Assembly: GCA_001303125.1 (NCBI GenBank)
Contig: LJNE01000002.1
Location: 1 to 35,563, forward strand
DNA length: 35,563 bases
Reading direction: 5' to 3'
Source of the DNA: Parcubacteria bacterium DG_74_1
Lineage (GTDB): Bacteria > Patescibacteriota > Minisyncoccia > Minisyncoccales > DG-74-1
The position numbers and the translations under genes were made by a program. The notes below the pieces were generated by a model. The model ran no database searches and was not told where the DNA came from. It saw nothing but the letters and a program-made list of their open reading frames with translations. Shown here piece by piece: positions 1-9,522 of this stretch. The stretch's first letter is position 1. Every line of letters begins with the position of its first letter.

Positions 1-391
1 TTTTCTTTTTTTCCAATTCTTTAAAATAGGCTATCCTCTTTTTCATTATTTCAAAATTGGTAAAAGTTCCTCCTAGCCATCTTTCTGTCACGTAAGGCAA
101 GGCTAGCTCTTGAGCAAAAGCTTCAACAAGGCTTTTAACCTGGACTTTGGTACCAATTATCAACAAAATTTTGTTATCCAGAACTAATTGCTGAATGAAC
201 TTCAAGGCTTCTTCTAGTTTCTCTTTTATCTTTTCCAAATCGATAATATGAATAGTATTTCTTACACCAGCTAAATAGGGTATCATTTTTGGATGAATCT
301 TAGAAATTTTGTGTCCAAAATGAAGGCCAGCTTGAGCCATCTCCTCAGTGTTAATATCAAAACCAAGTTTTTTCTCCTTTGTTTCTGGCAT
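1..391 (-). CDS. rpsB: 30S ribosomal protein S2, N-terminal part (runs off window start)
   Basis: Minus-strand translation from ATG at 391: MPETKEKKLGFDINTEEMAQAGLHFGHKISKIHPKMIPYLAGVRNTIHIIDLEKI...YVTERWLGGTFTNF; typical S2 motifs. Open to base 1. Confidence 0.95.
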   Translation of the reverse strand, partial: MPETKEKKLGFDINTEEMAQAGLHFGHKISKIHPKMIPYLAGVRNTIHIIDLEKIKEKLEEALKFIQQLVLDNKILLIIGTKVQVKSLVEAFAQELALPYVTERWLGGTFTNFEIMKKRIAYFKELEKKK

Positions 392-412
392 ATAAATAAA
401 TTCAATTTAATA

Positions 413-441
413 ATATTATCAAAATCTAAAAAACAAATCAA
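413..441 (-). promoter_or_regulatory. Sigma70-type promoter of rpsB (TTGATT-17-TAATAT)
   Basis: Minus strand -35 TTGATT (436-441), 17 bp spacer, -10 TAATAT (413-418), upstream of rpsB ATG. Confidence 0.65.
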
Positions 442-444
442 GGG

Positions 445-473
445 TTGCTTTCCCTGATAATATATTGTAATAT
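445..473 (+). promoter_or_regulatory. Sigma70-type promoter of rpmE (TTGCTT-17-TAATAT), ATG 8 nt after -10
   Basis: TTGCTT 445-450, 17 bp spacer, TAATAT 468-473, ATG at 482. Confidence 0.55.
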
Positions 474-481
474 TACACTAT

Positions 482-691
482 ATGAAAAAAGGTATCCATC
501 CCAAGTACTACCCAAACGCTAAGGTTAAATGCGCCTGCGGAAACATATTTACCGTTGGTTCAACCAAAGAGTTTATTGAGATTGAAATTTGTTCAAAATG
601 TCATCCTTTTTATACTGGTAAAGAAAAGATTATCGACGCCTTAGGCAGGGTTGAAAAATTCAGAAAAAGATTGGCAAAGAAGAAGAAATGA
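482..691 (+). CDS. rpmE: 50S ribosomal protein L31
   Basis: [53 protein letters not shown]31 with CxC/CxxC zinc ligands; TGA stop. Confidence 0.96.
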   Translation: MKKGIHPKYYPNAKVKCACGNIFTVGSTKEFIEIEICSKCHPFYTGKEKIIDALGRVEKFRKRLAKKKK

Positions 692-742
692 GTGATACTA
701 GTTCACGAATAGAATATTAATTATACGAATATTGGTATCGTC

Positions 743-1801
743 TTGTTTATGCCCGATATTACGGAAATAAAAAAGGAATATAATGAGGTTCTACAACAGC
801 TCGCTGACCCCGAGCTGATTTCTGATAGGGACAAAAGTGATAACCTAATGAAAAGAAAAAATTATCTTGAAAAAATTATTAACAAGGAAAAGGAAATTAA
901 GGACCTAGAAAGTAAAATTGAAGAAAATAAAACAATTTTGAAATCCCAAGAAGAAAAAGAGCTTTTTTCTCTAGCCGAAACCGAGATAATTCAACTAGAG
1001 GAAAGGAGAGAAATATTGGAAGAGGAATTAAGAAAATTTTTATCAGAATCTCAAGAAAAAAATTGCACCGTTAAGGCGGTAATTATAGAAATCAGGGCGG
1101 GAGCCGGGGGAGAAGAAGCGTCTTTATTCGTTGCTGATCTTTTTAAAATGTATTCAAAATATGCTAACCTTCAAAACTGGGAAGAAAAGCTTTTAGATTC
1201 CCGACCAAGCTCTTTAAATGGTTTTAAGGAGATCGTTTTTGAAATTTCCGGCAATGAAGTTCTTTCAAAAATGAAAACAGAAGCTGGGGTCCACCGTGTT
1301 CAAAGGATACCGGCTACCGAAAAATCGGGCAGGATTCATACTTCCACAGTTTCTGTAGCGGTATTGCCAAAACCTCAAAAGGGGAAAATCACCATCAACC
1401 CCGGTGAATTAAAGATTGATACCTACAAATCTTCGGGTCCGGGCGGCCAATATGTCAACAAAAGAATGACAGCCATAAGGATTATCCATTTGCCCACGGG
1501 TTTAGTGGTTACTTCACAAACAGAAAGAAGTCTTCAGCAAAACCGGGAAAATGCCTTAAGTATTCTGGAAGCAAAACTTTTAGAAAGAAAAGAAATGGAA
1601 GCAACCGTTAAAATGGGTCAAGAAAGAAGACTGCAAATTGGCAAGGCCCAGAGAGCAGAAAAAATAAGAACTTATAATTTCCCTCAAAATAGGGTCACCG
1701 ATCACAGAATAAAAAAATCCTTCCATAATATAGAAGAAATCATGGAAGGCAAACTGGAACCGATAATAAGAGCCCTCTCGTCAGCCGTGATTAAGGAATA
1801 A
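743..1801 (+). CDS. prfA: Peptide chain release factor 1
   Basis: RF1 PxT motif (HRVQRIPATEKSGRIHTST) and GGQ motif (SSGPGGQYVNKR). The start may be the downstream Met. Confidence 0.95.
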   Translation: MFMPDITEIKKEYNEVLQQLADPELISDRDKSDNLMKRKNYLEKIINKEKEIKDLESKIEENKTILKSQEEKELFSLAETEIIQLEERREILEEELRKFLSESQEKNCTVKAVIIEIRAGAGGEEASLFVADLFKMYSKYANLQNWEEKLLDSRPSSLNGFKEIVFEISGNEVLSKMKTEAGVHRVQRIPATEKSGRIHTSTVSVAVLPKPQKGKITINPGELKIDTYKSSGPGGQYVNKRMTAIRIIHLPTGLVVTSQTERSLQQNRENALSILEAKLLERKEMEATVKMGQERRLQIGKAQRAEKIRTYNFPQNRVTDHRIKKSFHNIEEIMEGKLEPIIRALSSAVIKE

Positions 1802-3167
1802 AAACCAAACGAAGACACTGGTCAGATATTGTTCCCTTGTCGATGAAAATTTGAAGACAGTTCGCTCGTTGTACGACGGTACTATCGTAAGCCAATAGGC
1901 CGGGCGCTCCAAAATATCTTCCGGCAGCCAACAATTCATTCGAAGCGGCACCCAAGTCGCGCAAATATAGGCCAGCTGCTAAAAATGAGTCGCGGACGCT
2001 CCAAGGATTTGCCGATGAGCTCCCAGTAATTGAAGAAACCCGATCTTTTATCAGCATCCAAGTAGAGGGGATAAACTGAGCCGGTCCCATAGCTCCTCCC
2101 CATCCGTAATTAGGACCCCTACCAACATCAATCCAACAGGAAACGGGGGTGCGAAGGGGGTCCCTCCCAAGTTCTTTAGTAATCTGTAAAAAAGCTGGTA
2201 AATCACGCGTAGGATTAATTCCGCGGGGAAATTGCCTGTTATTTGCAATATGATATGTTGTACCAGAATTCAGGTCCGCAAGATAACACTGCCCGACATT
2301 TCTTGCGAGAGCTGATTCTTGAGTAATAATTGATAAAAGAAGGGCCGGCCGCACCCCTGTTTGCTGTTGTGCCCATTTAGCTATTTCAAGTGCCTCGCCA
2401 AAAGTGGGCATCTCAACTTCTGGAATGCCGGCTAGTTGAAATATTCTTGCTCTAATCTCTGATGCTCGCTGCTCGCTGATTTCTTTCTGTTCAATGTACT
2501 GCTGGTGCTGGGCCTCAGTCATGCCCATTAACTTCTCTTGTTCTTTTCTGACGGCTTCCGATTCCTGCTTTTGATACGCTAGGGATCTAACTGTTTCTTC
2601 CAAGCTGTCTTTTTCTCCGCCTAATTTGCCCTTTTGCTCTTCTAGGCTAAATTTTAAATCTTTAATATTTCCAAGAAGCTCTTGGCTTTTTAAATTAAGG
2701 GTTTCTAAGGCCATCAAATTATCGAAGAAACCAGAAAGCGTTTCTTCGGAAAGTAAAACCTCAACTAAAGATTTTTGGTCTTCCTCATAAATAGTTCTTA
2801 ATGTTCCGGCTAGTTTTTTTCTCAAATCTTCAATTTTTAAAGAAGTGGTTTCAATTGAACCCTCGGTATCCTGAATCTGCAAGCCAAGATCCTTAATAAT
2901 TAAATTACTCCGGCGAATTTCCAGATCTAATTGGTTGATTTTACTTTTTAAGGCACTTATTTGCTGTCTTAGGCTTTGTATTTCAGTCTCGGTCCGGGTA
3001 ATGTCTTTTTCGTATTGTTTGATTTTTTCTTCCAGCTCTTTTAATTCTTTTTCCAGCTGTGCTCTTTCCTGCTCAGGAGTCATCTCCGCTAGGACAAAGA
3101 ACGACGGCAGAGCTACAGCTAATATAAGGGTCAGTAATAAAGCTATCTTTAGAATGCGAAGGGGCAT
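1791..3167 (-). CDS. EnvC/PcsB-like coiled-coil protein with C-terminal lytic-transglycosylase-like domain
   Basis: Signal peptide/TM, long coiled coil with RTIYEEDQKSLVEVLLSEETLSGFFDNL, then LLSIITQESAL...GWGGAMGPAQFIPSTW, typical of SLT/MltB-type lytic transglycosylases. Confidence 0.8.
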   Translation of the reverse strand: MPLRILKIALLLTLILAVALPSFFVLAEMTPEQERAQLEKELKELEEKIKQYEKDITRTETEIQSLRQQISALKSKINQLDLEIRRSNLIIKDLGLQIQDTEGSIETTSLKIEDLRKKLAGTLRTIYEEDQKSLVEVLLSEETLSGFFDNLMALETLNLKSQELLGNIKDLKFSLEEQKGKLGGEKDSLEETVRSLAYQKQESEAVRKEQEKLMGMTEAQHQQYIEQKEISEQRASEIRARIFQLAGIPEVEMPTFGEALEIAKWAQQQTGVRPALLLSIITQESALARNVGQCYLADLNSGTTYHIANNRQFPRGINPTRDLPAFLQITKELGRDPLRTPVSCWIDVGRGPNYGWGGAMGPAQFIPSTWMLIKDRVSSITGSSSANPWSVRDSFLAAGLYLRDLGAASNELLAAGRYFGAPGLLAYDSTVVQRANCLQIFIDKGTISDQCLRLVFIP

Positions 3168-3199
3168 AAGTTAAAATTTCTAATTATTATAATTTATAA

Positions 3200-3853
3200 T
3201 TACTTATTTTCTTCAACTTCTTCCTCTGGCTTCTCCTCTCCTTCTATCTTCTCTACTTCCTCAACTTTTTCTTCTATCGGTTTTACTAATTCTTCCTCAA
3301 TTTTCTCAAGAGGCGAAACGAAAGCAACAATTTCTTCAGGATCTTTCAAAATTTTCACGCCTTCCGGCGCCCTCAAATCTTTAACTAAAACACGATCTTC
3401 AAAGGTTTCGAGGCTTCCGATATCTGTCTTAATCTCATGAGGAAGCTTTTGAGGCAAAGCTTTTATCTCAAGCTCGGAAATATTTTTAACCAAGGTTCCG
3501 CCTAACTCTTTTACCGCTATTGGTTCTCCTTCAAAAACTATTGGTACGGTCACCTCTACTTCTTCTTCAAGTCGCGGTTGGTAAAAATCAACATGAATTA
3601 GCTTTTCCTCTAGAGGATCTCTTTTTAGATCGTGGATTAAAACTAAAAACTTCTTTCCATTTACCTCCAAAGAAATCAAAGAGCTTTCTCCAGCTGTATT
3701 ATAAACCTTCTCAAAACTTTTATAGTCCAATTCTAAAGGTAGGGCTGATTTTATTTCGGGCCCATACAAAACCGCCGGCAAAATGCCTTTCTTTCGGAGA
3801 GTTTCCGTTTTTTTACCAAATTCTTTTCTAATTTTTGCCGATAAGCCTAGCAT
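3200..3853 (-). CDS. rplY: 50S ribosomal protein L25/general stress protein Ctc
   Basis: MLGLSAKIRKEFGKKTETLRKKGILPAVLYGPEIKSALPLELDYKSFEKVYNTAGESSLISLEVNGK; C-terminal Glu/Lys-rich extension. Confidence 0.93.
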   Translation of the reverse strand: MLGLSAKIRKEFGKKTETLRKKGILPAVLYGPEIKSALPLELDYKSFEKVYNTAGESSLISLEVNGKKFLVLIHDLKRDPLEEKLIHVDFYQPRLEEEVEVTVPIVFEGEPIAVKELGGTLVKNISELEIKALPQKLPHEIKTDIGSLETFEDRVLVKDLRAPEGVKILKDPEEIVAFVSPLEKIEEELVKPIEEKVEEVEKIEGEEKPEEEVEENK

Positions 3854-3899
3854 TACTCTGTTTTTATTTTATCATGAATTCATTCTTTAGATAGACAAG

Positions 3900-5009
3900 T
3901 TATTTAGATTTTTTAATAACGAATTTCTTTTCCAGTTCTTTAAGACTTGCCACAACTCCAGTGTATTCCAATTCAGACATAGACAGCATAGCTGCTCCAT
4001 AAAATCCTTGTCGCCGTATTTCTTCTGCTTTCCTAGAAACAGAATGTCTAACATAATCCCAGTAAGGATGGTCAAAAGCATCGGCTGGCTCAGTTAACTT
4101 GCCATCTTTTACTGAGAACCCTAAACAACTCACTACAGGTGGCCCGTCAAAAAAGGAGATAGCTGAATTTTTTTTAACCGGCATTAAAGGGCCAATATGA
4201 GAGCCACGCATAAATCCTGCGACATAAGGACCTATGGTGTAGGGAGATAGGACTTCGCCGGTGGCCGGGAAATCTTTCTGTGTCCTGATTAAAGCTACCG
4301 GATCATCCTTGCCAACGTACTTGCCGGCTATGTTATGGAGCCGAGTAGTACTAACTGATGCTGTCTGCTCTTTTGAGGCTCTTGACCAAATTGATTCTAC
4401 GACGAATCTACCAGGTTCCCGCAATAAAACAGCAATATCATAAATATTTTCTGGTGTATAAAGTTCAATAAATCTATCAGCTTTAGTATAAGCTACGTCC
4501 ATTATGACGAATTTGAATCCTTTTTTAATTTCTGGGGAAAGCAAAAGTCCGGCATTATGCATGGGATCGGCAAAGGTCAAATACAGAGAGAGATTGTAGG
4601 CGCCGGGCTCGGTTTTATCTGCAGCAAACATTAGAAAGGATTCGGCCGGTCTTTCCTCAATATCAAGCTCAGCTACCGCTGGACCCATACCCTTGACATT
4701 GCCCGTAAACCCCTCTTTGAGCAAATCTTGGCCGGCACCGTAAAGCCCTTGCGCTTTGGCAACTTTGGTACCGGCCACAAAAGCATCCCAGCAGAGCTTG
4801 TGAACCTTACTATCTAAGGTGCCTCTTTTGTGGGTACTCAGGATGGCAATATCATCCCCGGTGTGTCCAACATAATAGTCAATCAACAGTCCTTTGCCTT
4901 TTTCTTTGATATAATTTTCGACTGACTGCAATAACTTTTGGCTCGGTTTGATATGCCCGCCAATACTCCCAATGTCTGCTTTAATGATAGATAAAGTAAT
5001 TTTCGCCAT
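3900..5009 (-). CDS. fbp: Archaeal-type bifunctional fructose-1,6-bisphosphate aldolase/phosphatase
   Basis: MAKITLSIIKADIGSIGGHIKPS...HTGDDIAILSTH...DAFVAGTKVAKAQGLYGAGQDLL...FAADKTEPGAYNLSLYLTFADPMHNAGL; matches the FBPA/P family. Confidence 0.92.
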   Translation of the reverse strand: MAKITLSIIKADIGSIGGHIKPSQKLLQSVENYIKEKGKGLLIDYYVGHTGDDIAILSTHKRGTLDSKVHKLCWDAFVAGTKVAKAQGLYGAGQDLLKEGFTGNVKGMGPAVAELDIEERPAESFLMFAADKTEPGAYNLSLYLTFADPMHNAGLLLSPEIKKGFKFVIMDVAYTKADRFIELYTPENIYDIAVLLREPGRFVVESIWSRASKEQTASVSTTRLHNIAGKYVGKDDPVALIRTQKDFPATGEVLSPYTIGPYVAGFMRGSHIGPLMPVKKNSAISFFDGPPVVSCLGFSVKDGKLTEPADAFDHPYWDYVRHSVSRKAEEIRRQGFYGAAMLSMSELEYTGVVASLKELEKKFVIKKSK

Positions 5010-5130
5010 ATTTTTATTATCTTTACGCCATTAGAACCTTCATATTTCGAATATTCTTCTTAAATACAGAGTTTCTAACGGGATTTAAATTTAATTTTTG
5101 TTTGACCTTTTCATATATTATAATTATATC

Positions 5131-7506
5131 TTATTTCTTAATTTTAGCCAAAGTTAAAATGGTTTTAATGACCGTGTCGGGGTTCAAGGAAATTGATTCA
5201 ATCCCCTCTTTCATTAAAAATTTGGCGAATTCGGGAAAATCACTTGGTGCCTGACCGCAGATACCTATTCTTTTCTTCTTTTTCCTACAAATTTTTATCA
5301 CCTCGGCAATCATTTTTTTAATCGCTTCATTTCTCTCGTCAGAAATAGAGGCGATTTGAGCATTGTCCCGATCCACTCCTAAAGTTAATTGGGTCAAGTC
5401 ATTTGAACCGATGCTCATTTCGTCAAAAATCTCTAAAAACCTTTCGGCTAAAACAACATTAGAAGGGATTTCACACATCATACAGATCCTTAAACCGTCT
5501 TTTCCTCGTTCAATCCCTTTCTCTTTCATTAGCTTTAACACTTTTTCTCCTTCCTCTACTGTACGACAGAAAGGGACCTCGGGGATTATATTTTTTAATC
5601 CAAACTCCTCTCTGGCTTTTTTGATTGCTTGACATTCCATTTCAAAAGCGGGTTTAAATTTTTGATCGTAATATCTTGAAGCACCCCGCCAACCCATCAT
5701 TGGATTTGATTCCTCAGGTTCAAATAATTCTCCGCCAATGAGGGCTCTATATTCATTAGTTTTGAAATCCGAAAATCTGACAATGACCGGCTTTGGGTAA
5801 AAAGCAGCGGCTATTTGAGCGATCCCTTCGGCCAGTTTATCAATAAAATATTGATTTTTATCTTCGTAGCCAACGGTAATTTCTTCGATCCGGTTTTTAA
5901 GTTTTCCATCTTTTAAGGTTTTAAAATGATATAAAGCCAAGGGATGAATCCTGATTTTCTCCGCCAAGATAAATTCAATTCTGGCGAGACCCACTCCGTC
6001 ATTTGGCAAAAATGAAGTCTTGAATGCAATATCGGGAGCACCAATGTTAACCATTATTTTTGTTTTTAGGTTCGGAATCTTTTTTAAATTATATCTTTTA
6101 ACTTCAAAGGGGACTTTCCCTTCAAAGATTCTTCCGTTTAATCCCACCGTGCAATCTACGGTCACTTCCTGGCCACTTCTTAAAGTCCTTGTTGCTTCTT
6201 TTGTCCCCACTATTGCCGGTATACCTAACTCTCTTCCGATAATGGCGGCATGGCAGGTCTTTCCGCCTTCGTCGGTAACGATAGCCGAAGCAATTCTCAT
6301 AGCAGGAACCCAATCTGGGTCGGTCATTTTTGTCACCAAGACTTCTCCTTTTTTAAATTCTTCAATTTTAGAAACGTCGGCAATCACATGCACTTTTCCT
6401 TGACCAACTTTATTCCCAATGCTAATACCGGTTAAAACTGGCTTTTTTATTGTTTTTATTTTGTATTCTTCTAAAATTCTGGTCTCTGTCGGAGCATGAA
6501 CGGTCTCCGGTCTCGCCTGGACAATAAATAATTGACCTGTTTTTCCATCTTTGGCCCATTCAATGTCCTGAGGAAACTGATAATGTTTCTCAATTATCAC
6601 TGCCCATTTAGCTAGAGTCAGAACCTCTCCATCGGTTATAGAAAATCTCGCCTGGTCATTTTGAGAAACACTGACTTCTTTCAGCCCTCCAGTCTTTCCG
6701 TAAATATACTTTTTTGTTTTCCTCCCCAAATCCTTAATAATAATCGGCTTAAATCCTTTTTTCAGAGTAGGTTTGAAAACATAAAACTCATCGGGAGTAA
6801 TTTTCCCCTTAACAATCATCTCGCCAGCGCCAAAAATTGAGTTAATCAGAACAATATTGGGAAACCCTGTTTCGGTATCCAGAGTAAACATCACCCCCGA
6901 GGAAGATAGGTCACTTCTTACCATTTTCTGAACTCCCACAGAAAGGCCGAGCTTAAGATGAGAAAGTTTTTTTTCTTCACGATAGGCAATAGCCCTATCG
7001 GTAAAGGTAGAAGCAATAGATTCTTTTATCGCTTCTAACAAATTATTTTCTCCAGAAATATTTAGATAAGTCTCGAATTGACCGGCAAAAGAAGCGCCAA
7101 GTGTGTCCTCGGCAACCCCTGAAGTCCTCACCGCAACATCAGGATTTGAAACGTATTTCTTTCCCAGGTCTCGATAAGCATTAACTATCTCTTTCTTTAA
7201 ATCATCCGGAAATTCTCCTTTTAGGATGGCACTGCGAGATAGTTCCCCAGTTCTTTGCAGGCTTTTAATACTTCTGGGATTAAATTTTTGAAAAATATTT
7301 TTTAACTTTTTATCAATTCTATTACTCTTTAAATAATGCCAGTAAGCCGCGGTAGTCAAGGCAAAACCATCTGAAAGGTTAACGCCTTTCTTGATTAACT
7401 TAGAGAACATCTCCCCTAGAGAAGCATTCTTTCCGCCAACTAAAAGAATGTCTCTTTTTGAGATTTCTTTAAACCAAAGGATATATTTTTGTGACTTTTT
7501 AGTCAT
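5131..7506 (-). CDS. ppsA: Phosphoenolpyruvate synthase
   Basis: N-terminal ATP-grasp (VGGKNASLGEMF), swivelling His domain (GGKTCHAAIIGRELGIPAIVG), C-terminal PEP-utilising barrel (SIGSNDLTQLTLGVDRD). Confidence 0.96.
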   Translation of the reverse strand: MTKKSQKYILWFKEISKRDILLVGGKNASLGEMFSKLIKKGVNLSDGFALTTAAYWHYLKSNRIDKKLKNIFQKFNPRSIKSLQRTGELSRSAILKGEFPDDLKKEIVNAYRDLGKKYVSNPDVAVRTSGVAEDTLGASFAGQFETYLNISGENNLLEAIKESIASTFTDRAIAYREEKKLSHLKLGLSVGVQKMVRSDLSSSGVMFTLDTETGFPNIVLINSIFGAGEMIVKGKITPDEFYVFKPTLKKGFKPIIIKDLGRKTKKYIYGKTGGLKEVSVSQNDQARFSITDGEVLTLAKWAVIIEKHYQFPQDIEWAKDGKTGQLFIVQARPETVHAPTETRILEEYKIKTIKKPVLTGISIGNKVGQGKVHVIADVSKIEEFKKGEVLVTKMTDPDWVPAMRIASAIVTDEGGKTCHAAIIGRELGIPAIVGTKEATRTLRSGQEVTVDCTVGLNGRIFEGKVPFEVKRYNLKKIPNLKTKIMVNIGAPDIAFKTSFLPNDGVGLARIEFILAEKIRIHPLALYHFKTLKDGKLKNRIEEITVGYEDKNQYFIDKLAEGIAQIAAAFYPKPVIVRFSDFKTNEYRALIGGELFEPEESNPMMGWRGASRYYDQKFKPAFEMECQAIKKAREEFGLKNIIPEVPFCRTVEEGEKVLKLMKEKGIERGKDGLRICMMCEIPSNVVLAERFLEIFDEMSIGSNDLTQLTLGVDRDNAQIASISDERNEAIKKMIAEVIKICRKKKKRIGICGQAPSDFPEFAKFLMKEGIESISLNPDTVIKTILTLAKIKK

Positions 7507-9427
7507 TTTTTATTTTTTGTTTAATTCCCTCTACGCTTTCGGGATTAGCTAAAGTGGATAAATCACCTAATTCCTCTCCTGTAAATAATCTTTTTAGAAT
7601 TCTCCTCATAATTTTCCCGCTCCTTGTCTTTGGCAGGTCCTCAACCAAATAAATTTCTTTTGGCAAAGCAATGGGACCTATCTCTTTTCTAATCTGTTCC
7701 ACCACTTCTTTTTTAAAATGTTCTAGATTCTCTGCCCCTGTATAACAAATAAAGGCGACGGGTACTTCTCCTTTAATTTCGTCTGGGATTCCCACTACTG
7801 CTGACTCAGAAATTTCTGGGTGTTTATTTATGGCATTCTCTAGCTCTCCGGTGGCAACCCTGTGGCCAGCCACTTTAATCACGTCATCAACTCTGCCAAT
7901 AATGCGAATTAAGCCGTTCTCGTCTTTAAATGCTCCGTCAGAAGTAAAATAAGTCTCTTTACTATACTGGCTCCAATAAGTTTCTAAATACTTTTCCGGA
8001 TTTTTGTAAACTCCCCTCAATAACCCTGGCGTAAAGGGAGGCAATAAGACTAAGTTCCCTTCTTTTCCTGGTAGACAACTTTTTCCTTCATCGTCAAAAA
8101 TATCAAATTTTGTCCCCGGAAATGGTAAACCAGTAAAGGTTGGCTTAAAGGGACCAATTCCCGGCAAAGAGGTAATTAAAATTCCGCCTGTTTCTGTTTG
8201 CCACCAGGTATCAACAAGAGGACATCTCCCCTTCCCGACCTCATTAAAATACCAGAGCCAGGCCCCTTCATCAATCGGTTCCCCAACCGAACCCAATAAT
8301 CTTAATGTTTCAAATTTATAATCTTTAAGAATTTCTGTTCCGTATCTCTCAAACATCCTGATGGCCGTGGGGGCAGTATAAAAAATTGTTACTTTATGCT
8401 CTTCAATAATTTTAGCCCATCTGTCTGGCGCTGGAAAATCAGGAGCACCTTCAAAAATTAAGGTTGTTATTCCGTTGAGCAATGGGCTGTAGCAAGTATA
8501 AGAATGGCCCGTAATCCACCCCAAGTCAGAAGTACACCATAATATGTCCTCGGGATGAAAATCAAAAATCCATTTTCCTGTCCAGTATGCCTGAACCGTA
8601 TAGCCGCCGCAGTTATGAACAATTTGTTTTGGCCGGCCGGTACTTCCGCTAGTTGCTAATAAGAATAGTAAATCTTCTGAATCCATTATTTCTGCCTCGC
8701 ATTTAGTGTTTTCATCTTTAATTAATTCATCCCACCATAAATCTTTTCCTTTCTGCCAGGGGATTTCATTTACTGCTCGTTTTACGACAATTACCCTCTC
8801 AATTTTTGTTCCTTTAATTCCCTCGTCAGCACCTTGCTTTAAATTAATAATTTTCCCCCTTCTATAGTAGCCGTCGGCTGTTATTAAAATTTTAGCTTCT
8901 GAACCCTGTAACCGTATTTGTAAGGCAGAAGAGGAATAAGCTGAAAAAACTACCGTATGCACGGCCCCAATTCTAGCACAGGCAAGCATAGAAATTATTA
9001 TTTCTGGAACCATGGGTAAATATATTCCTACCCTATCTCCTTTTTTAATGCCTAACTTTTTAAGAGCATTGGCAAACTGAGAGACCAGAGAGAAAAGGTC
9101 CTGATAAGTGAAAATTCTGGAGGGCTGATCAGTCGGCTCAGGCTCCCAAATTAAAGCTGTTTTATCTTTTATTTTGTCCCAACCCTGAGGGCTACCTTCA
9201 AAAATACTTGAGGTAATGTTTATCTTTCCGCCCAAAAACCATTTAAAATAAGGAGGAGTGTGTTCAAATGGCTTTTGCCATTTTTTGAACCAAAAAAGCT
9301 CCCTGGCTAATTTCTCCCAAAATTTAACTGGGTTTTTTTCGCCTTCTTTGTAAATTTTTCTATCGTTTACCCAAGCCTTATTTTTGAACCTTGTGGTTGG
9401 ATAATATAAACCTCCTTTCTTAAGCAT
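7499..9427 (-). CDS. acsA: Acetyl-CoA synthetase (AMP-forming)
   Basis: LLATSGSTGRPKQIVH, WWQTETGGI, GRVDDVIKVAGHRVATGELE, TRSGKIMRR; overlaps ppsA start by 8 bp. Confidence 0.94.
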   Translation of the reverse strand: MLKKGGLYYPTTRFKNKAWVNDRKIYKEGEKNPVKFWEKLARELFWFKKWQKPFEHTPPYFKWFLGGKINITSSIFEGSPQGWDKIKDKTALIWEPEPTDQPSRIFTYQDLFSLVSQFANALKKLGIKKGDRVGIYLPMVPEIIISMLACARIGAVHTVVFSAYSSSALQIRLQGSEAKILITADGYYRRGKIINLKQGADEGIKGTKIERVIVVKRAVNEIPWQKGKDLWWDELIKDENTKCEAEIMDSEDLLFLLATSGSTGRPKQIVHNCGGYTVQAYWTGKWIFDFHPEDILWCTSDLGWITGHSYTCYSPLLNGITTLIFEGAPDFPAPDRWAKIIEEHKVTIFYTAPTAIRMFERYGTEILKDYKFETLRLLGSVGEPIDEGAWLWYFNEVGKGRCPLVDTWWQTETGGILITSLPGIGPFKPTFTGLPFPGTKFDIFDDEGKSCLPGKEGNLVLLPPFTPGLLRGVYKNPEKYLETYWSQYSKETYFTSDGAFKDENGLIRIIGRVDDVIKVAGHRVATGELENAINKHPEISESAVVGIPDEIKGEVPVAFICYTGAENLEHFKKEVVEQIRKEIGPIALPKEIYLVEDLPKTRSGKIMRRILKRLFTGEELGDLSTLANPESVEGIKQKIKND

Positions 9428-9473
9428 AGTTGTTATATTTTTTAATGAATATATTATAATTATAAATCAAATA

Positions 9474-9506
9474 AAAAAATGGGGCAACGCCCCAGGGGGT
9501 TTTTTA
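9474..9506 (-). terminator. Rho-independent terminator downstream of gap (also looks bidirectional)
   Basis: Minus strand TGGGGC-GTT-GCCCCA followed by TTTTTT; on the plus strand the stem is followed by AGGGGGTTTTTT. Confidence 0.75.
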
Positions 9507-9522
9507 ATCTGCAGGCTAAACA

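Noticed and set aside
2935-3174. Plus-strand ORF of 79 aa
   Set aside because: Antisense to the coiled-coil/transglycosylase gene; low-complexity Ser/Cys mirror translation.
3520-3831. Plus-strand ORF of 103 aa
   Set aside because: Antisense to rplY, no recognisable features.
3887-4081. Minus-strand 64 aa ORF
   Set aside because: Out-of-frame shadow inside the fbp gene.
6020-6435. Overlapping 127, 63 and 61 aa ORFs
   Set aside because: Alternative frames of ppsA, which has complete domain motifs.
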